DNA from: CAVWSM01 sp963757805
GTDB taxonomy: Bacteria > Actinomycetota > Actinomycetes > Jiangellales > Jiangellaceae
Assembly (NCBI GenBank): GCA_963757805.1
Contig: CAVWSM010000013.1
Span: 124,001 to 188,000 of the forward strand
DNA: 64,000 nucleotides
Direction: 5' to 3'
Shown here: in pieces, positions 1-8,987 of the stretch
Layout: each line of letters opens with the position of its first letter
Position numbering within the stretch: position 1 is the stretch's first letter
The notes under the pieces: generated by a model
What the model saw: the letters and a program-made list of their open reading frames with translations, nothing else
Databases searched by the model: none
Told to the model about the DNA's origin: nothing
Position numbers and translations under genes: made by a program

Positions 1-725
1 ACGCCAATTGCGGCGGCCCCGGCCACGGCGTCCAGCACGAAGTGGTTGCCGGTGGCAACGACCACAAAGGTTGCGAACACGGGGTAGGCGACACCGATCG
101 TGCGGAATGCCGGCGTGCCCCAGCCGTAGAGCATCCAGCCGCACCAGACAGCCCACCCGACGTGCATCGAGGGGAAGGCCGCGAACTCATTGGTCCACGG
201 TGCCGTGCCGGGCGGTGCGCTGGCGTTGGTGCCCCACCAGCCGAAATCGGCGTAGTTAGCCATCACGTCGGCAAAGCCGGCCCCCATGAGGCGCGGCGGT
301 GCCATCGGCACCAGCCAGTAGCAGGCGAGGGCGATGAGCGTCGCGACGACGAGGGTGTCGCGCGCGAAGGGATAAATCTCCGGTCGTCTCGCCCGTGCCC
401 ACACGAGCACCGCGAGCGTGAGGACGTAGTGCATGGTCGCGTAGGCGTAGCAAACGACGATGGCCACCACGGTGTGCGCGTTGGTCCAATTGACCACGGG
501 CATCTCGAAGTCGAGGCCCAGCGACGCCTCCACATCGAGCAACCGGTAGGCGTTACGTACGGCGACCGATGCGTCGTCCGAGGCGGCCAGTCGCGCCAGC
601 GTGTAGGCCCCCCAGACCGCGACGAGCAGCCCGATCTCGGCCCACCACGGAATCTGTCGGCGGCGCAGTCGCTGCAGCGGAGACAGGCGGCTGTCGAGCG
701 TCGACGGCGCTCCGTGTCCCACCAC
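1..725 (-). CDS. PAP2-family membrane phosphatase/transferase (3' end outside window)
   Basis: Translated leftward from a GTG at 725 with AGGGGAGG just upstream; the reading frame stays open to base 1, so the C-terminus is missing. About 240 residues are visible with several membrane segments. The motif PSMHVGW about 50 residues before the edge and GNHFVLDAVAG at the edge match the PAP2_3 / inositol-phosphorylceramide-synthase-like branch, where the two His residues are catalytic. Family members act on lipid phosphates at the membrane; the substrate here is unknown. It is divergent from the WYL regulators, with a long inverted repeat in the shared upstream region. Confidence 0.85.
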   Translation of the reverse strand, partial: MVGHGAPSTLDSRLSPLQRLRRRQIPWWAEIGLLVAVWGAYTLARLAASDDASVAVRNAYRLLDVEASLGLDFEMPVVNWTNAHTVVAIVVCYAYATMHYVLTLAVLVWARARRPEIYPFARDTLVVATLIALACYWLVPMAPPRLMGAGFADVMANYADFGWWGTNASAPPGTAPWTNEFAAFPSMHVGWAVWCGWMLYGWGTPAFRTIGVAYPVFATFVVVATGNHFVLDAVAGAAAIG

Positions 726-875
726 GGCCTCCCCTGTCAGCCGACTAATCGCGTGTCACCCTGTCGGCCTCACACGCAACGCGGCTCCGACCCCCTGTGC
801 AGCCGAAGCCGTTTCCGGCAAAGCCTAGCCATGAGAACTCGCCTGTTGCCCAGATTTATGCCCGCGCGGCGTCCC

Positions 876-965
876 GAATTGACCACGTTCAGCAGGGTTG
901 TCCCCGCACCACTAGGGCTATCGGCCTAGTGGTGCGGGGAACTCCTGCTTAACGTGGTCATTCCG
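876..965. repeat. Long inverted repeat between divergent genes
   Basis: The perfect inner arms 901-916 and 925-940 (16 bp) enclose an 8-nt loop. The outer arms TGACCACGTT (880-889) and AACGTGGTCA (951-960) also pair, with AGCAGG/CCTGCT between them, so nearly 90 nt could fold. It lies between two divergent starts (725 leftward, 1009 rightward), so a terminator role is unlikely. A dispersed palindromic element or a regulatory structure is more plausible. Confidence 0.8.
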
Positions 966-1008
966 GGATCAGCCCACCCGATCCATCACGCACCCTACAG
1001 TCGGACAC

Positions 1009-1926
1009 GTGGCTGGTGGACGAGACCAACGCGTGCCGCTCGAGCGGCTCGTCCGGCTGCTGTCCGTGCTGTGGCAGGCCGGTGACCAGGGGCTGACGAC
1101 GGGTCGGCTGGTCGTCGTCGGTGCGTACGGCGGAGACGATGAGACCGGCCAGCGGCGCCAGCTGACCCGCGACCTCGCCGAGCTCAACCGACTCGGCTAT
1201 GACATCCGCAACGTCGCCCCGGAAGGGACCGACGCCGTCTACCGCCTCGTCGCCCGCGACAACCGCCTGCGTGTCTCGCTGACCCTGCCCCAGCAGGTGC
1301 AGCTCGTCCGGGCCGCGCAGATCGCCCGCCTCGACGAGCGTGCCGGACGATCTCTGGGCGTCACCGACGTGCCCAGCGCCAGTGACGTACGGGTCGCGGC
1401 GGGCAGCACGCCGACCCACCTCGACGCCGTTCTGCGCGCAGTCACGCGGCAGTGCCTCGTACGGTTCACGTACAACGGCAAACCGCGGGCGGTGCACCCG
1501 CACGTGGTGTTCCCCGGCGCTTCGGGCTGGTACGTCGAGGGCCACGAAGACGGTGACACTGTCGCCAAGGTCTTCGTGGTGGCCCGCATGAGCGACGTAC
1601 GCATTGACGCGCCCGGCACCGCCGACCAGCCGGTCAGCCCACGGCGCCGGCAGCTCGACCCGATGACCTGGCAGGTCGATCCGCCGACCGACGTGCTCGT
1701 CGAGACAACGCCGGAGCATCGTCCGCACGTCGAGGCAACGCTGGGCACCCCGACCTCGGTCACGGTCGACGACGGGCGCGTCGTGCTGACGCTCACCGTG
1801 ACGCACCGCGCGGCGTTCCGTGCCCGGCTCTACGAGCTGGGGCGCCGCGTTCGCGTGCTCGGCCCGGCCGACGTTCGCGCCGAGATCCTCGCCGAGCTGA
1901 CCGAGATCACGGGGGTTGGCAGGTGA
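1009..1926 (+). CDS. WYL-domain transcriptional regulator, PafB-like
   Basis: A 305-residue protein with an N-terminal winged helix-turn-helix (about 1-80, containing RRQLTRDLAELNRLGYDIR), a linker and a WYL-type domain (about 140-220), followed by a WCX-like C-terminal region. This is the size and order of actinobacterial PafB. In mycobacteria the PafB/PafC heterodimer activates the RecA-independent DNA-damage response. The next gene overlaps its stop by 4 bp and is PafC-like, which supports the pairing. No pafA, proteasome or tatA genes are in the window, so it could be a WYL paralogue pair rather than the true pafBC locus. Confidence 0.7.
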   Translation: MAGGRDQRVPLERLVRLLSVLWQAGDQGLTTGRLVVVGAYGGDDETGQRRQLTRDLAELNRLGYDIRNVAPEGTDAVYRLVARDNRLRVSLTLPQQVQLVRAAQIARLDERAGRSLGVTDVPSASDVRVAAGSTPTHLDAVLRAVTRQCLVRFTYNGKPRAVHPHVVFPGASGWYVEGHEDGDTVAKVFVVARMSDVRIDAPGTADQPVSPRRRQLDPMTWQVDPPTDVLVETTPEHRPHVEATLGTPTSVTVDDGRVVLTLTVTHRAAFRARLYELGRRVRVLGPADVRAEILAELTEITGVGR

Positions 1927-2937
1927 GCGTGCAACCGATGTACGCACGAAGGCTCGCGCGGGTGGCCCGCGTTCTGGAGCTGCTGGCGCTGCACCCCGAC
2001 GGTCTGCGTGTCAGCCAGCTCGCCAGGGAGGTCGGCGCCAGCGAGGCGGAGCTGCGGGAGGAGCTACTGGCCTTCTACACGGCCGATGTCAGCCCCGATG
2101 ACCTGCACGGGCTGCTTGCGTGCCGATGTCATCGCGTTCGTCGGGGCAGATGGCGATGACCAGGATCCGCAACGTGCGGAGATCGTCCGGGTCAAAGGCG
2201 ACCAGCTGGCCGGCGAGCTCGGCGTCGACTACCTGACGGCGGGCGAGCTGTCGCAGGTCTACCTCGCCGGCCGAAGGCTGCTGCAGGTCGAACCCGACAA
2301 CGACGAGCTGGCCGCGGCCCTCGAGACCCTGGAAGTCACCACGCTTCAGGGTGTGCAGGCGCGGCCAAGCGACTGGCAGGCCGAGGTCGCCGACCGGCTG
2401 CGCACCGCGGTACGCGAGCGGCGGCTCGTACGGGTCACCTATGCCCGGGCGTGGCGGCCGGGCGTGCGGGAGCGCGAGTTGCAGCCGTACGCGCTGCACA
2501 GCACGCGCCGCGGCTGGGAGCTCGACGCCGGCACCCCCGAGGACCCCGGCACCGTACGCACCTACCTCGCGACCGGCATGGAGGAAGTCGACGTGCTCGA
2601 CGACGCTTTCGCGTCACCCGCCGACGTCGACGCCGCGGTGGCCGCCAACAGGGCCACCTACTCCGTCGACCTCGTGCTCCCGCACACGGCCAAGTGGGTG
2701 GTCGACCGCTTCGCCGAGTCGGTAACGGTGCTCAGTGAGGACGAGGAGTCGGTCAAAGTCCGCGCGTCCCTGCTCGGCCCGGTCGAGCAGCGGCTGGGGC
2801 TCATGCTGGTCGTTGCCGGGCCGGAGGCGTTCGTCGTCTCGCCCTCATCGTTGGTTGACGCCGGCGTCGCTCTGGCCCGTGAGCTGCTGGAGCACCACAG
2901 CGAAGGCGCGGCGCCGCCCCCTCCGCCTTCCGCGTAA
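1923..2937 (+). pseudogene. WYL-domain regulator, PafC-like, one frameshift
   Basis: Starts with a GTG overlapping the end of the preceding WYL gene. The first ~65 residues (helix-turn-helix, VSQLAREVGASEAELREEL) are in one frame. From about 2115-2125 the homologous sequence (ADVIAFVGADGDD onward, then a WYL domain to the end) continues one base later. The total of about 338 codons is normal for PafC-like proteins. No stops or lost motifs flank the break, so a one-base sequencing or slippage error is as likely as a dead gene. Confidence 0.7.
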
Positions 2938-3005
2938 CGTCCGAGCAACTGAGCGGATAGCGCTGAGGTTTTCGGACGCTAGCGAGCACGTTCCCGCGGG
3001 AACGT
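2932..3005. terminator. Inverted repeats between convergent genes, with direct-repeat copy A
   Basis: Bases 2939-2977 form an imperfect hairpin (17-nt arms, four mismatches) and 2988-3005 is an exact 18-bp palindrome, ACGTTCCCGCGGGAACGT. Both sit between the stop of the PafC-like gene and the stop of the leftward dehydrogenase, so a bidirectional terminator is reasonable, although there is no T tract. Bases 2932-2957 match 22 of 26 positions of a second copy at 4118-4143. Confidence 0.55.
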
Positions 3006-3007
3006 CC

Positions 3008-3985
3008 TTACGCAATGGTGATGACGACCTTGCCGCGCGCGTGCCCCTGCTCCACGTAGCGCAAGCCCTCGGCGGTGTCAGCCAACGGGTAGGTGCGGCC
3101 GATGACCGGCTTCACCGTGCCGGCCTCGATGAGGTCCGTGACGTCGAGCAAGTCCTGCTGACTCTGGTTGGTCGGGATGAATGCGATCCGCTGCCGAACG
3201 AAAAGGTTGACCACCGCCGCGCTAGCCATGGAGCCCACCGCCCCGACTATCTTGCCCGGTGAACCGCCGCCATTGAGCATGAGCGTCCCCGTCGGGGTCA
3301 GCGCTCCACGCAGTCGGCTGAGCGGTTGGTTGCCCACGTTGTCGAAGATCACGTCGTATCGCGCACCTGCGTCGGCGAAGTCCTCGTTGGTGTAGTCCAC
3401 AACGTGCTCGGCACCGATCGACCGCACGAGCTCAACGTTGCCGGTGCTGCATACCCCGGTGACCTCGGCGTCCCGCGCCGCCGCCATCTGTACGGCGAAC
3501 GTGCCGATGCCGCCGCCCGCCCCATTGACGAGTACCCGTTGCCCGGCATGCACCTGTCCCACGTCGCGGATCCCGCGCAAGGCGGTTGCTGCCGCCATGG
3601 GTACGGCCGCCGCTTGCTCAAAGGTCAGGCTGGGCGGCTTGGGTACCACCCGGTTTGCCTCGGCGCGCGCGTACTCGGCGAATGCACCTGGGCAGAAGCC
3701 CATCACCTCGTCGCCTTCCTGGAGCCCGCGCACATTGGCGCCGACCGCTTCCACGCGACCGGCCGCGTCAATCCCGGCCACCCGCTCCTTGGGCTTGGTC
3801 AGCCCTACGCCTCCCATGAGCCGCGCGATGCGCGGATCGCCGCGCAGCATGTGCCAGTCATACGGGTTGAGCGAGGCGGCGTGTACCTGAACAAGCACAT
3901 CGTCAGGCCCGATAGCGGGCAGGTCGATGTCCATCAGCTCGAGGGTGTCCGGCGTCCCGTAGTGCTCCTGCACTATCGCCTTCAT
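3008..3985 (-). CDS. NAD(P)-dependent zinc-type alcohol dehydrogenase / quinone oxidoreductase
   Basis: A 325-residue medium-chain dehydrogenase/reductase. The ATG at 3985 (MKAIVQEHYG) is chosen over a longer open frame because GGGAGG lies just upstream and the family begins there. It has a GroES-like N-terminal domain with AGIDAAGRVEAVG, then a Rossmann segment with NGAGGGIGTFAVQMA (nucleotide-binding glycine loop), and ends HARGKVVITIA. The catalytic-zinc Cys is absent, as in the NADPH:quinone reductase branch. The substrate is unknown. The gene is flanked on both sides by copies of a 26-bp repeat. Confidence 0.85.
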   Translation of the reverse strand: MKAIVQEHYGTPDTLELMDIDLPAIGPDDVLVQVHAASLNPYDWHMLRGDPRIARLMGGVGLTKPKERVAGIDAAGRVEAVGANVRGLQEGDEVMGFCPGAFAEYARAEANRVVPKPPSLTFEQAAAVPMAAATALRGIRDVGQVHAGQRVLVNGAGGGIGTFAVQMAAARDAEVTGVCSTGNVELVRSIGAEHVVDYTNEDFADAGARYDVIFDNVGNQPLSRLRGALTPTGTLMLNGGGSPGKIVGAVGSMASAAVVNLFVRQRIAFIPTNQSQQDLLDVTDLIEAGTVKPVIGRTYPLADTAEGLRYVEQGHARGKVVITIA

Positions 3986-4117
3986 CAAGCCTCCCTGCCG
4001 CCTGAGCCCGTGTTGAGTGGTCGACGGGCCCGGAATGATCAGCACCAGTTGCGACGGTAGGCGGGCGATCTCGATGCGCGCATCGGGGACAACCCTGACG
4101 TGCCCCGCAACCTCCCG

Positions 4118-4143
4118 GCGCAACGTCCGAACAACCGAGCGCA
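4118..4143. repeat. Direct-repeat copy B flanking the dehydrogenase
   Basis: Matches 2932-2957 at 22 of 26 positions, in the same orientation and about 1.19 kb away. The shared core is AACGTCCGA followed by CAAC and GAGCG. The two copies bracket the alcohol dehydrogenase gene. The remainder of 3986-4224 shows no gene I can support. Confidence 0.6.
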
Positions 4144-4224
4144 GGGGGGCCTGTTGCTAGATCAGGTTGAGGACGAGTGGCCATAGCGCGACTCGCTCGC
4201 TCCGCGCGAGTGCCGCTCGCGGAC

Positions 4225-4647
4225 CTACTCGGTCGGCACGACCGGCTTCGGCTGGGTGAGCCGCCAGTGGTTGCCGAACGGGTCGCGGAACCCGGCATCG
4301 ATGCCGTAGAAGCGCTCCTCCGGCTCCTCGATGAACTCGACGCCTTTCGCCTTGAGCTCATGGAAGGTCGCCCAGCAGTCGTCGGTGGTGAGCGCACCAG
4401 GGCCGAGATAGCCGGTCGCGACCAACGACCGGATCTGCGCGGCAGTCTCGCCGTCCACGACCGGCGGTGAGGGATCGACGAGCATGATCGGCACGTCGGG
4501 CTGATGCGGAGAGTGGACAGTGAGCCACCGCACGCCGTCGCGCACGAAGTCCACGCCCAGCTCGAGGCCGAGCTTCTTGGTGTAGAACTCGCGCGCCTCG
4601 TCCATGTCGAGTACGAAGACGCACACCAGACCGACACCGGTGATCAT
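4225..4647 (-). CDS. VOC-family glyoxalase/dioxygenase-like protein
   Basis: A 140-residue single vicinal-oxygen-chelate module starting at the ATG 4647 with AGGGAGA upstream. It shows FVLDMDEAREFYTKKLGLE near the N-terminus and GIDAGFRDPFGNHWRL near the C-terminus, the usual ends of bleomycin-resistance/glyoxalase proteins. A metal-ligand Glu and the final FGNHW motif are present. The substrate is unknown. It is followed downstream by an alpha/beta hydrolase on the same strand. Confidence 0.85.
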   Translation of the reverse strand: MITGVGLVCVFVLDMDEAREFYTKKLGLELGVDFVRDGVRWLTVHSPHQPDVPIMLVDPSPPVVDGETAAQIRSLVATGYLGPGALTTDDCWATFHELKAKGVEFIEEPEERFYGIDAGFRDPFGNHWRLTQPKPVVPTE

Positions 4648-4720
4648 GCGCACTCTCCCTAACAGCAGCGAAATCGTTGCGCCTCGGCACATCCGGCGGC
4701 CCTCGCGCGGCAGGGACTGC

Positions 4721-5501
4721 TCATCGCCCGGTGAACGCGGCCACCGCCGGTGCCAGAGCCTCGCCTGCCACATTGTGGTCCTGACCGGCGAGGATGTCAT
4801 GGCGCGCACCAGGAATCGCGGCCGCGACCGCCGCGGCGGCCTGGCGCATGAACTCCGGGCTCTCCGAGCCGGCGAGCACGAGGGTGGGTACAGCGATGTG
4901 GGCGTACCGATCGGTCGGGATCGTGTTGTCGCGGCCCATCACGGCCGCGTCGTAGGCCAGCGTGGGAGCGAGGCTCTCACCCAGCTGCCAGTACGGCGAC
5001 TGCCGCATTCCGGCGATCATCTCCTCTGGCAGACCGACCCTTCCCATGAAGAGGGCCACCGCGTCTCCGCGGCGATCGGCGGCGAGCAGCCGGGATGAGC
5101 TCTTCGGTGTACTTCTGAGCCCGTTTCGAGTCCTCAGGATCGAGGCTGAACGGCGGCTCCCACATGACAAGCGCGTCGATCGCTAGCCCGGCTGCTGCCG
5201 CCTCGGCCGCCAGCGCCGCACCGGACGAGAGCCCCACCAACGTGGCAGAGCCGCCAGCGGCGGCGAGCAGCACGTCGATGTCCTCGACCTCGCGTTCGAC
5301 GGCATAGGGCAGCGTGTCGTCGCTGTCGCCACGACCGCGACGGTCGTAGTTGAGCACCGTGAAGTGCCTGGCAAGCGCCTCCGCGATCGGCACGTCGATC
5401 GACCGGTCGCAGGACGCCCCGGCCACGAGGACCAAGGGCGCGCCCTCGCCGAGCTGGTCGAACGCGATCGTGGTGCCGTCCTTGGACTGAACCTTTTCCA
5501 T
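4721..5501 (-). pseudogene. Alpha/beta hydrolase, one frameshift
   Basis: Starts at the ATG 5501 (MEKVQSKDGTTIAFD) with GGGAGG upstream. The N-terminal part carries LVLVAGASCDRS, YDRRGRGDS and the nucleophile elbow VGLSSGA. From about 5090 the sequence continues in another frame with FMGRVGLPEEM, VPTLVLAGSESPEF and DILAGQDHNV, where the catalytic His would lie. Together the parts make about 260 codons, normal for the family, so a single indel explains the break. It is probably transcribed with or just after the upstream AraC gene. Confidence 0.75.
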
Positions 5502-5599
5502 CACGAAGCCTCCCGGAGAAGATGCGTCGCCGTATCTCCGCGACGCGTTTTCGACGATAGGAAGCGCCACCCGGCGCAGGCTTCTCGAAACCTGCACAG

Positions 5600-6010
5600 T
5601 TATGCAGGCCTGCCGCGCGGACGAGTCCACATCCGTACGTAGCAGCTCGGCACCTTGGCCAGGTCGGCGTGACCGTCACGCTCCCGATAGGCGCTCGGAC
5701 TGTCGCCGACGACACGTCGGAACTGGGTGCTGAAGGAGCCGAGGCTCGAGAAGCCGACGGCGAAACAAACCTCAGTGACCGAGAGCTCACCGGCACGCAG
5801 CAGCGCCATGGCCCGCTCCATGCGTCGGCTCATCAGGTACTGGTGCGGGGTCTCACCGAACGCCGACTTGAAGCTCCGGCTGAAATAGGTCTCCGAGACC
5901 GATGCGCTGCGAGCGAGGGCGGCGATGTCGAGCTGCTCCGCGTAGGCACGGTCGATCAGGTCGCGCACCCTGAGCAGGTGCCGAGACAGCGGAATGGCCG
6001 GACGGCTCAC
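5600..6010 (-). CDS. Small AraC-family DNA-binding protein
   Basis: 136 residues from a GTG at 6010. Almost the whole protein is the two helix-turn-helix AraC domain: LDIAALARSASVSETYFSRS is the first HTH, and the second ends FSSLGSFSTQFRRVVGDSPS. There is no N-terminal sensing domain, so it cannot bind an effector in the usual AraC way. It lies about 100 bp upstream of the alpha/beta hydrolase on the same strand and may control it. Confidence 0.85.
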   Translation of the reverse strand: MSRPAIPLSRHLLRVRDLIDRAYAEQLDIAALARSASVSETYFSRSFKSAFGETPHQYLMSRRMERAMALLRAGELSVTEVCFAVGFSSLGSFSTQFRRVVGDSPSAYRERDGHADLAKVPSCYVRMWTRPRGRPA

Positions 6011-6155
6011 ATCTCTGATCCTGACTCATCGCTGCCAGTTTCGTCAGCCGCCGCCGCGGGGGTGCGTGTCATTCAGGTCAAACATCACGGTCGCGGTCGA
6101 TGATGGGTTCGCGAAGGCGCCGCGCGGCGCCGAGCACGACCGTCGGGAGGTCGCC

Positions 6156-6347
6156 ATGATCAGGACACTCGTCTTCGGCTTCATCTTCTTCGTGCTAGCC
6201 ACCTTCCCCGCTACCTGGCTGCTGATGCTCTTCGCCGGGAACGTGGGTCTTGAGCTGTCCTACTGGGGCACGCTGCCGCTGGGCATCCTGGTGTCCTTGC
6301 TGCTGGCTGGGGTGAGTTCACCGGCGGTCACCGTCGCCAAGGTGTAA
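6156..6347 (+). CDS. Small two-helix membrane protein
   Basis: 63 residues from an ATG preceded by GGGAGG at good spacing. Two hydrophobic stretches (about residues 3-25 and 36-58) are separated by a short polar turn. I recognise no named family. The strong ribosome binding site and codon use support it as a real gene. It converges on the META-domain gene, whose stop is only 7 bp away. Confidence 0.65.
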   Translation: MIRTLVFGFIFFVLATFPATWLLMLFAGNVGLELSYWGTLPLGILVSLLLAGVSSPAVTVAKV

Positions 6348-6354
6348 CCAGGTC

Positions 6355-7056
6355 CTACTCCGCGCGGTAGATGAGACCGTTGGCGGAGTCGCCGAGGGTA
6401 AGCATGTCGGCGTCGATCGTGTAGGAAACGGTGCCTTGCAGCACCTGCATCACATGGCGTTCGACGCGCATGGCGTCGGGAGGCCCGGCCTTGCGTGTAA
6501 GGCGCAACGGGCCGACTTCGATCGTGCCGGCTCCCACCGTCACCGAGCCACCACCTGTGTTGCAGCCGGTGTCGACCATGAGCTGGCCCCCGTCAAGCCG
6601 CACCGTCGCCGTCACGTTGGCAAAGCTCGACACCGAGTCCGGCGTACGGATCGACTGCAGCCGCCACTGCGTCCCCTCCAGCGGGCGATCGGGATCGGCC
6701 TCGACCTTGTCGAGCAACTCGAGCACCGACTCGCCGGATGTCAGCACCAACCGGTTGCCGTCAAGCTCCAGGTAGGGCCGCGACCCGAGCAGCTCGGTCA
6801 GCCAGCGCTCCTGCGCGTCGACCTCCGGGAGGCACGCCATCATCGTCGAGATCAGCTGTTCGACGACGAGCTCGCCGTCCCAGGCGGTCGCCGCACCATT
6901 GATGCGGTTGCAGCCCGCGTGGGCGCTGATCCGTCCACCTGCGAACGACAAGCTGATGCGGGTGCGTCCGGCTAGCGTGAGCTCTGCGCCGTCGCGGACC
7001 GTTCGAGTCGACAGGAACGTACGGCCCTCGAGCGTCGCGACCATGTCGTCCCGCAC
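6355..7056 (-). CDS. META-domain (HslJ-like) protein with two repeats
   Basis: 233 residues from a GTG at 7056 with GAGGAG upstream. It holds two META/HslJ modules: one with ISAHAGCNRINGAA and MMACLPEVDAQE, and a second with VDTGCNTGGGSV. The CN motif is the hallmark. There is no signal peptide or lipobox, which is unusual for HslJ-type proteins that usually face the envelope. The start lies only 9 bp after the stop of the ABC permease, so it is probably translated as the last gene of that operon. Its role there is unknown. Confidence 0.85.
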   Translation of the reverse strand: MRDDMVATLEGRTFLSTRTVRDGAELTLAGRTRISLSFAGGRISAHAGCNRINGAATAWDGELVVEQLISTMMACLPEVDAQERWLTELLGSRPYLELDGNRLVLTSGESVLELLDKVEADPDRPLEGTQWRLQSIRTPDSVSSFANVTATVRLDGGQLMVDTGCNTGGGSVTVGAGTIEVGPLRLTRKAGPPDAMRVERHVMQVLQGTVSYTIDADMLTLGDSANGLIYRAE

Positions 7057-7065
7057 CGGTTCTCC

Positions 7066-8269
7066 TCAGTATCGAATCGCGTCGATCACCTTGATCCGTA
7101 CGGCAACGATAGCCGGGGTGAGTCCGGCAAGCGCTCCGACGAGGAGGGCGGCGATCATGCCCTCGACCGCTGCCCGCACCGGGAAGGCCGGCAGGTCGTC
7201 CAAGTCGAACAGATCAGGCGGCAGGTTCTTGACGATCGCCACTGCGATTGCGACGCCCACGAGACCGGCGACCACAGTGGCGCAGACGCTCTCCATCATC
7301 ACGCCGAAGAACACCCGCGCCGACGTGGCTCCAAAGCTGCGCCGAATGCCGATCTCACGGATGCGATAGCGCACCGTCACGAGCGCGACGTTGACGAGTG
7401 CAAGCGACCCGAGAGCCAGCGCAATGGCAGCAGCGCCACGAATCGCCCACCGGATCTGCGTGTCGATCTCGGCGAACTCGTCGCCCGCGTCGCTGCGATA
7501 GACGTTGACCTGCGTCCCCTCGGGCATGACGGACGTGAGGTCGCTCGTGATCCGCTCGGTCAGCTGGTCGACCTGATCGGGCGGCACCCACATGCGCATC
7601 TCGGGCTGGCTCCACCCTCGGGCGGGGTCGGGCTCGGCCCATCGCTCGACCGCCGGACGTAGCAGGTATGCGAACGGCATATCGCCGCCACGCGTGTCGT
7701 CGCTGACGACTCCGATGATCGTGACGGTTACCGGCCGTGGACCGCCGAGCGTGACGGTCGGATGGCCGCTCAGATCGGAGACCCCGAGCCGGTTGAGAAA
7801 CGCGTCGTTGACGATTGCCGTGGGCGCGTATGCGGCGACATCGCTCTGGTCGAACCATCGCCCCTCGTCGAGGCGTACGCGAAACATGTCTCCATACGGC
7901 GACATCGACGGTCTCCGACTGCACGATTGCACTGCCCTCGCGGAAGCGAAAGATCCGCTCCGCATAGGTCACCGTTGTCGCGTACGAGATGTCGTAGCGC
8001 TCGAGCAGATCAGCGAAGGCGGCGTTGGAGGCCTCAGCGTCTGCGGGGTAGCCCGAGGGGGTGGAGGCGCTGACGTTGAGCGTTGCCGGCCGACCACTCC
8101 AGCGCTCGTTCTGCTCCGCGTTTGCCTGACGCACCATGTCGCCAAGCGCGGTGACGACGGTCATGGCAAGCACCGCGAGCATGACGCCGATCAGCGACAG
8201 TACGACCCGCACCTTGTGCACCCGGACCTCGCCCCAGGCCTCGACCAGGCCGGCGATCACGCCCGTCAC
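7066..8269 (-). pseudogene. MacB/FtsX-type ABC transporter permease, one frameshift
   Basis: The N-terminal frame begins at 8269 with one membrane helix (VVLSLIGVMLAVLAMTVV) and a periplasmic MacB_PCD-like domain. At about 7900 homology continues in another frame (SPYGDMFRVRLDEGRWF) through the rest of that domain to three C-terminal helices and the FtsX signature region (REIGIRRSFGATSARVF). The combined length of about 400 codons is normal. With the ATPase and membrane fusion gene upstream it would form a tripartite-type exporter or lipoprotein-handling complex. Confidence 0.8.
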
Positions 8270-8987
8270 AGCGTGGGCTCCAGCACGGCTTGGCGCAGCA
8301 CGTCCAGGTCGACCGGGGACAGCCGACCGTGGTCGAGCCGGTAGTGCCTTGTCGCCCGAGCGGCGACCGCGAGGTCGTGCGTGATGGTGATGAGCGTGGC
8401 CTCGGACTCGAGCGCAATGTCGTCGAGCATCGCCATGATCTCGTGGCCGGTCTCGACGTCGAGGGCGCCGGTGGGTTCGTCGGAGAGGATCACGCGCGGG
8501 TTGCGTACGAGGCTGCGGGCGATCGCCACCCGCTGCTGCTCGCCGCCGGAGAGCTTGTCCGGCGTCGCGTCCAGCCGGTCACCGAGGCCGACACGCTCCA
8601 ACATCTGGGCGGCGATCCGGCGGCGTTGCCAGAACTCCCGGCCTTTCGCATAGAGCAGCGGCGCCGCAACGTTCTCCAACGCCGTGCGCCGCGGTAGCAG
8701 GTTGAACTGCTGGAACACGAAGCCAAAGCTCCGTCCGCGCAGGCGCGCCCGGCGCCGGTCGGAAAGACGCGCGACGTCGACACCGTCGAGGACATACGAC
8801 CGTCGCTGGGCAGATCCAGCAGTCCGACGATGTTGAGCAGGGTCGACTTGCCCGACCCTGATCGACCGATGATGGCGATGTGCTCGCCGGCATCCACGGT
8901 GAGGTCGACGCCGGTGAGGATGGTGAGGGTGCGCTCGTCGGGGAGCAGCACCGCGCGACTCACGCCCGCGAGCTCGATCAGGCTCAT
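8266..8987 (-). pseudogene. MacB/LolD-type ABC transporter ATPase, one frameshift
   Basis: Starts at the ATG 8987, overlapping the stop of the membrane fusion gene by 4 bp, and its own stop overlaps the permease start by 4 bp. Walker A is GRSGSGKST; after a frame change at about 8795 follow the Q-loop (FQQFNLLPRRTALENV), signature LSGGEQQRVAIARS, Walker B VILSDEP and switch His TITHD. The total of about 240 codons is typical. The break lies in a GACGG stretch, where one missing G would restore the frame. Confidence 0.85.

Noticed and set aside
42..929. Long forward open frame over the PAP2 gene
   Set aside because: It is the antisense shadow of a real gene with strong PAP2 motifs on the minus strand; its protein is Arg/His-rich without family resemblance.
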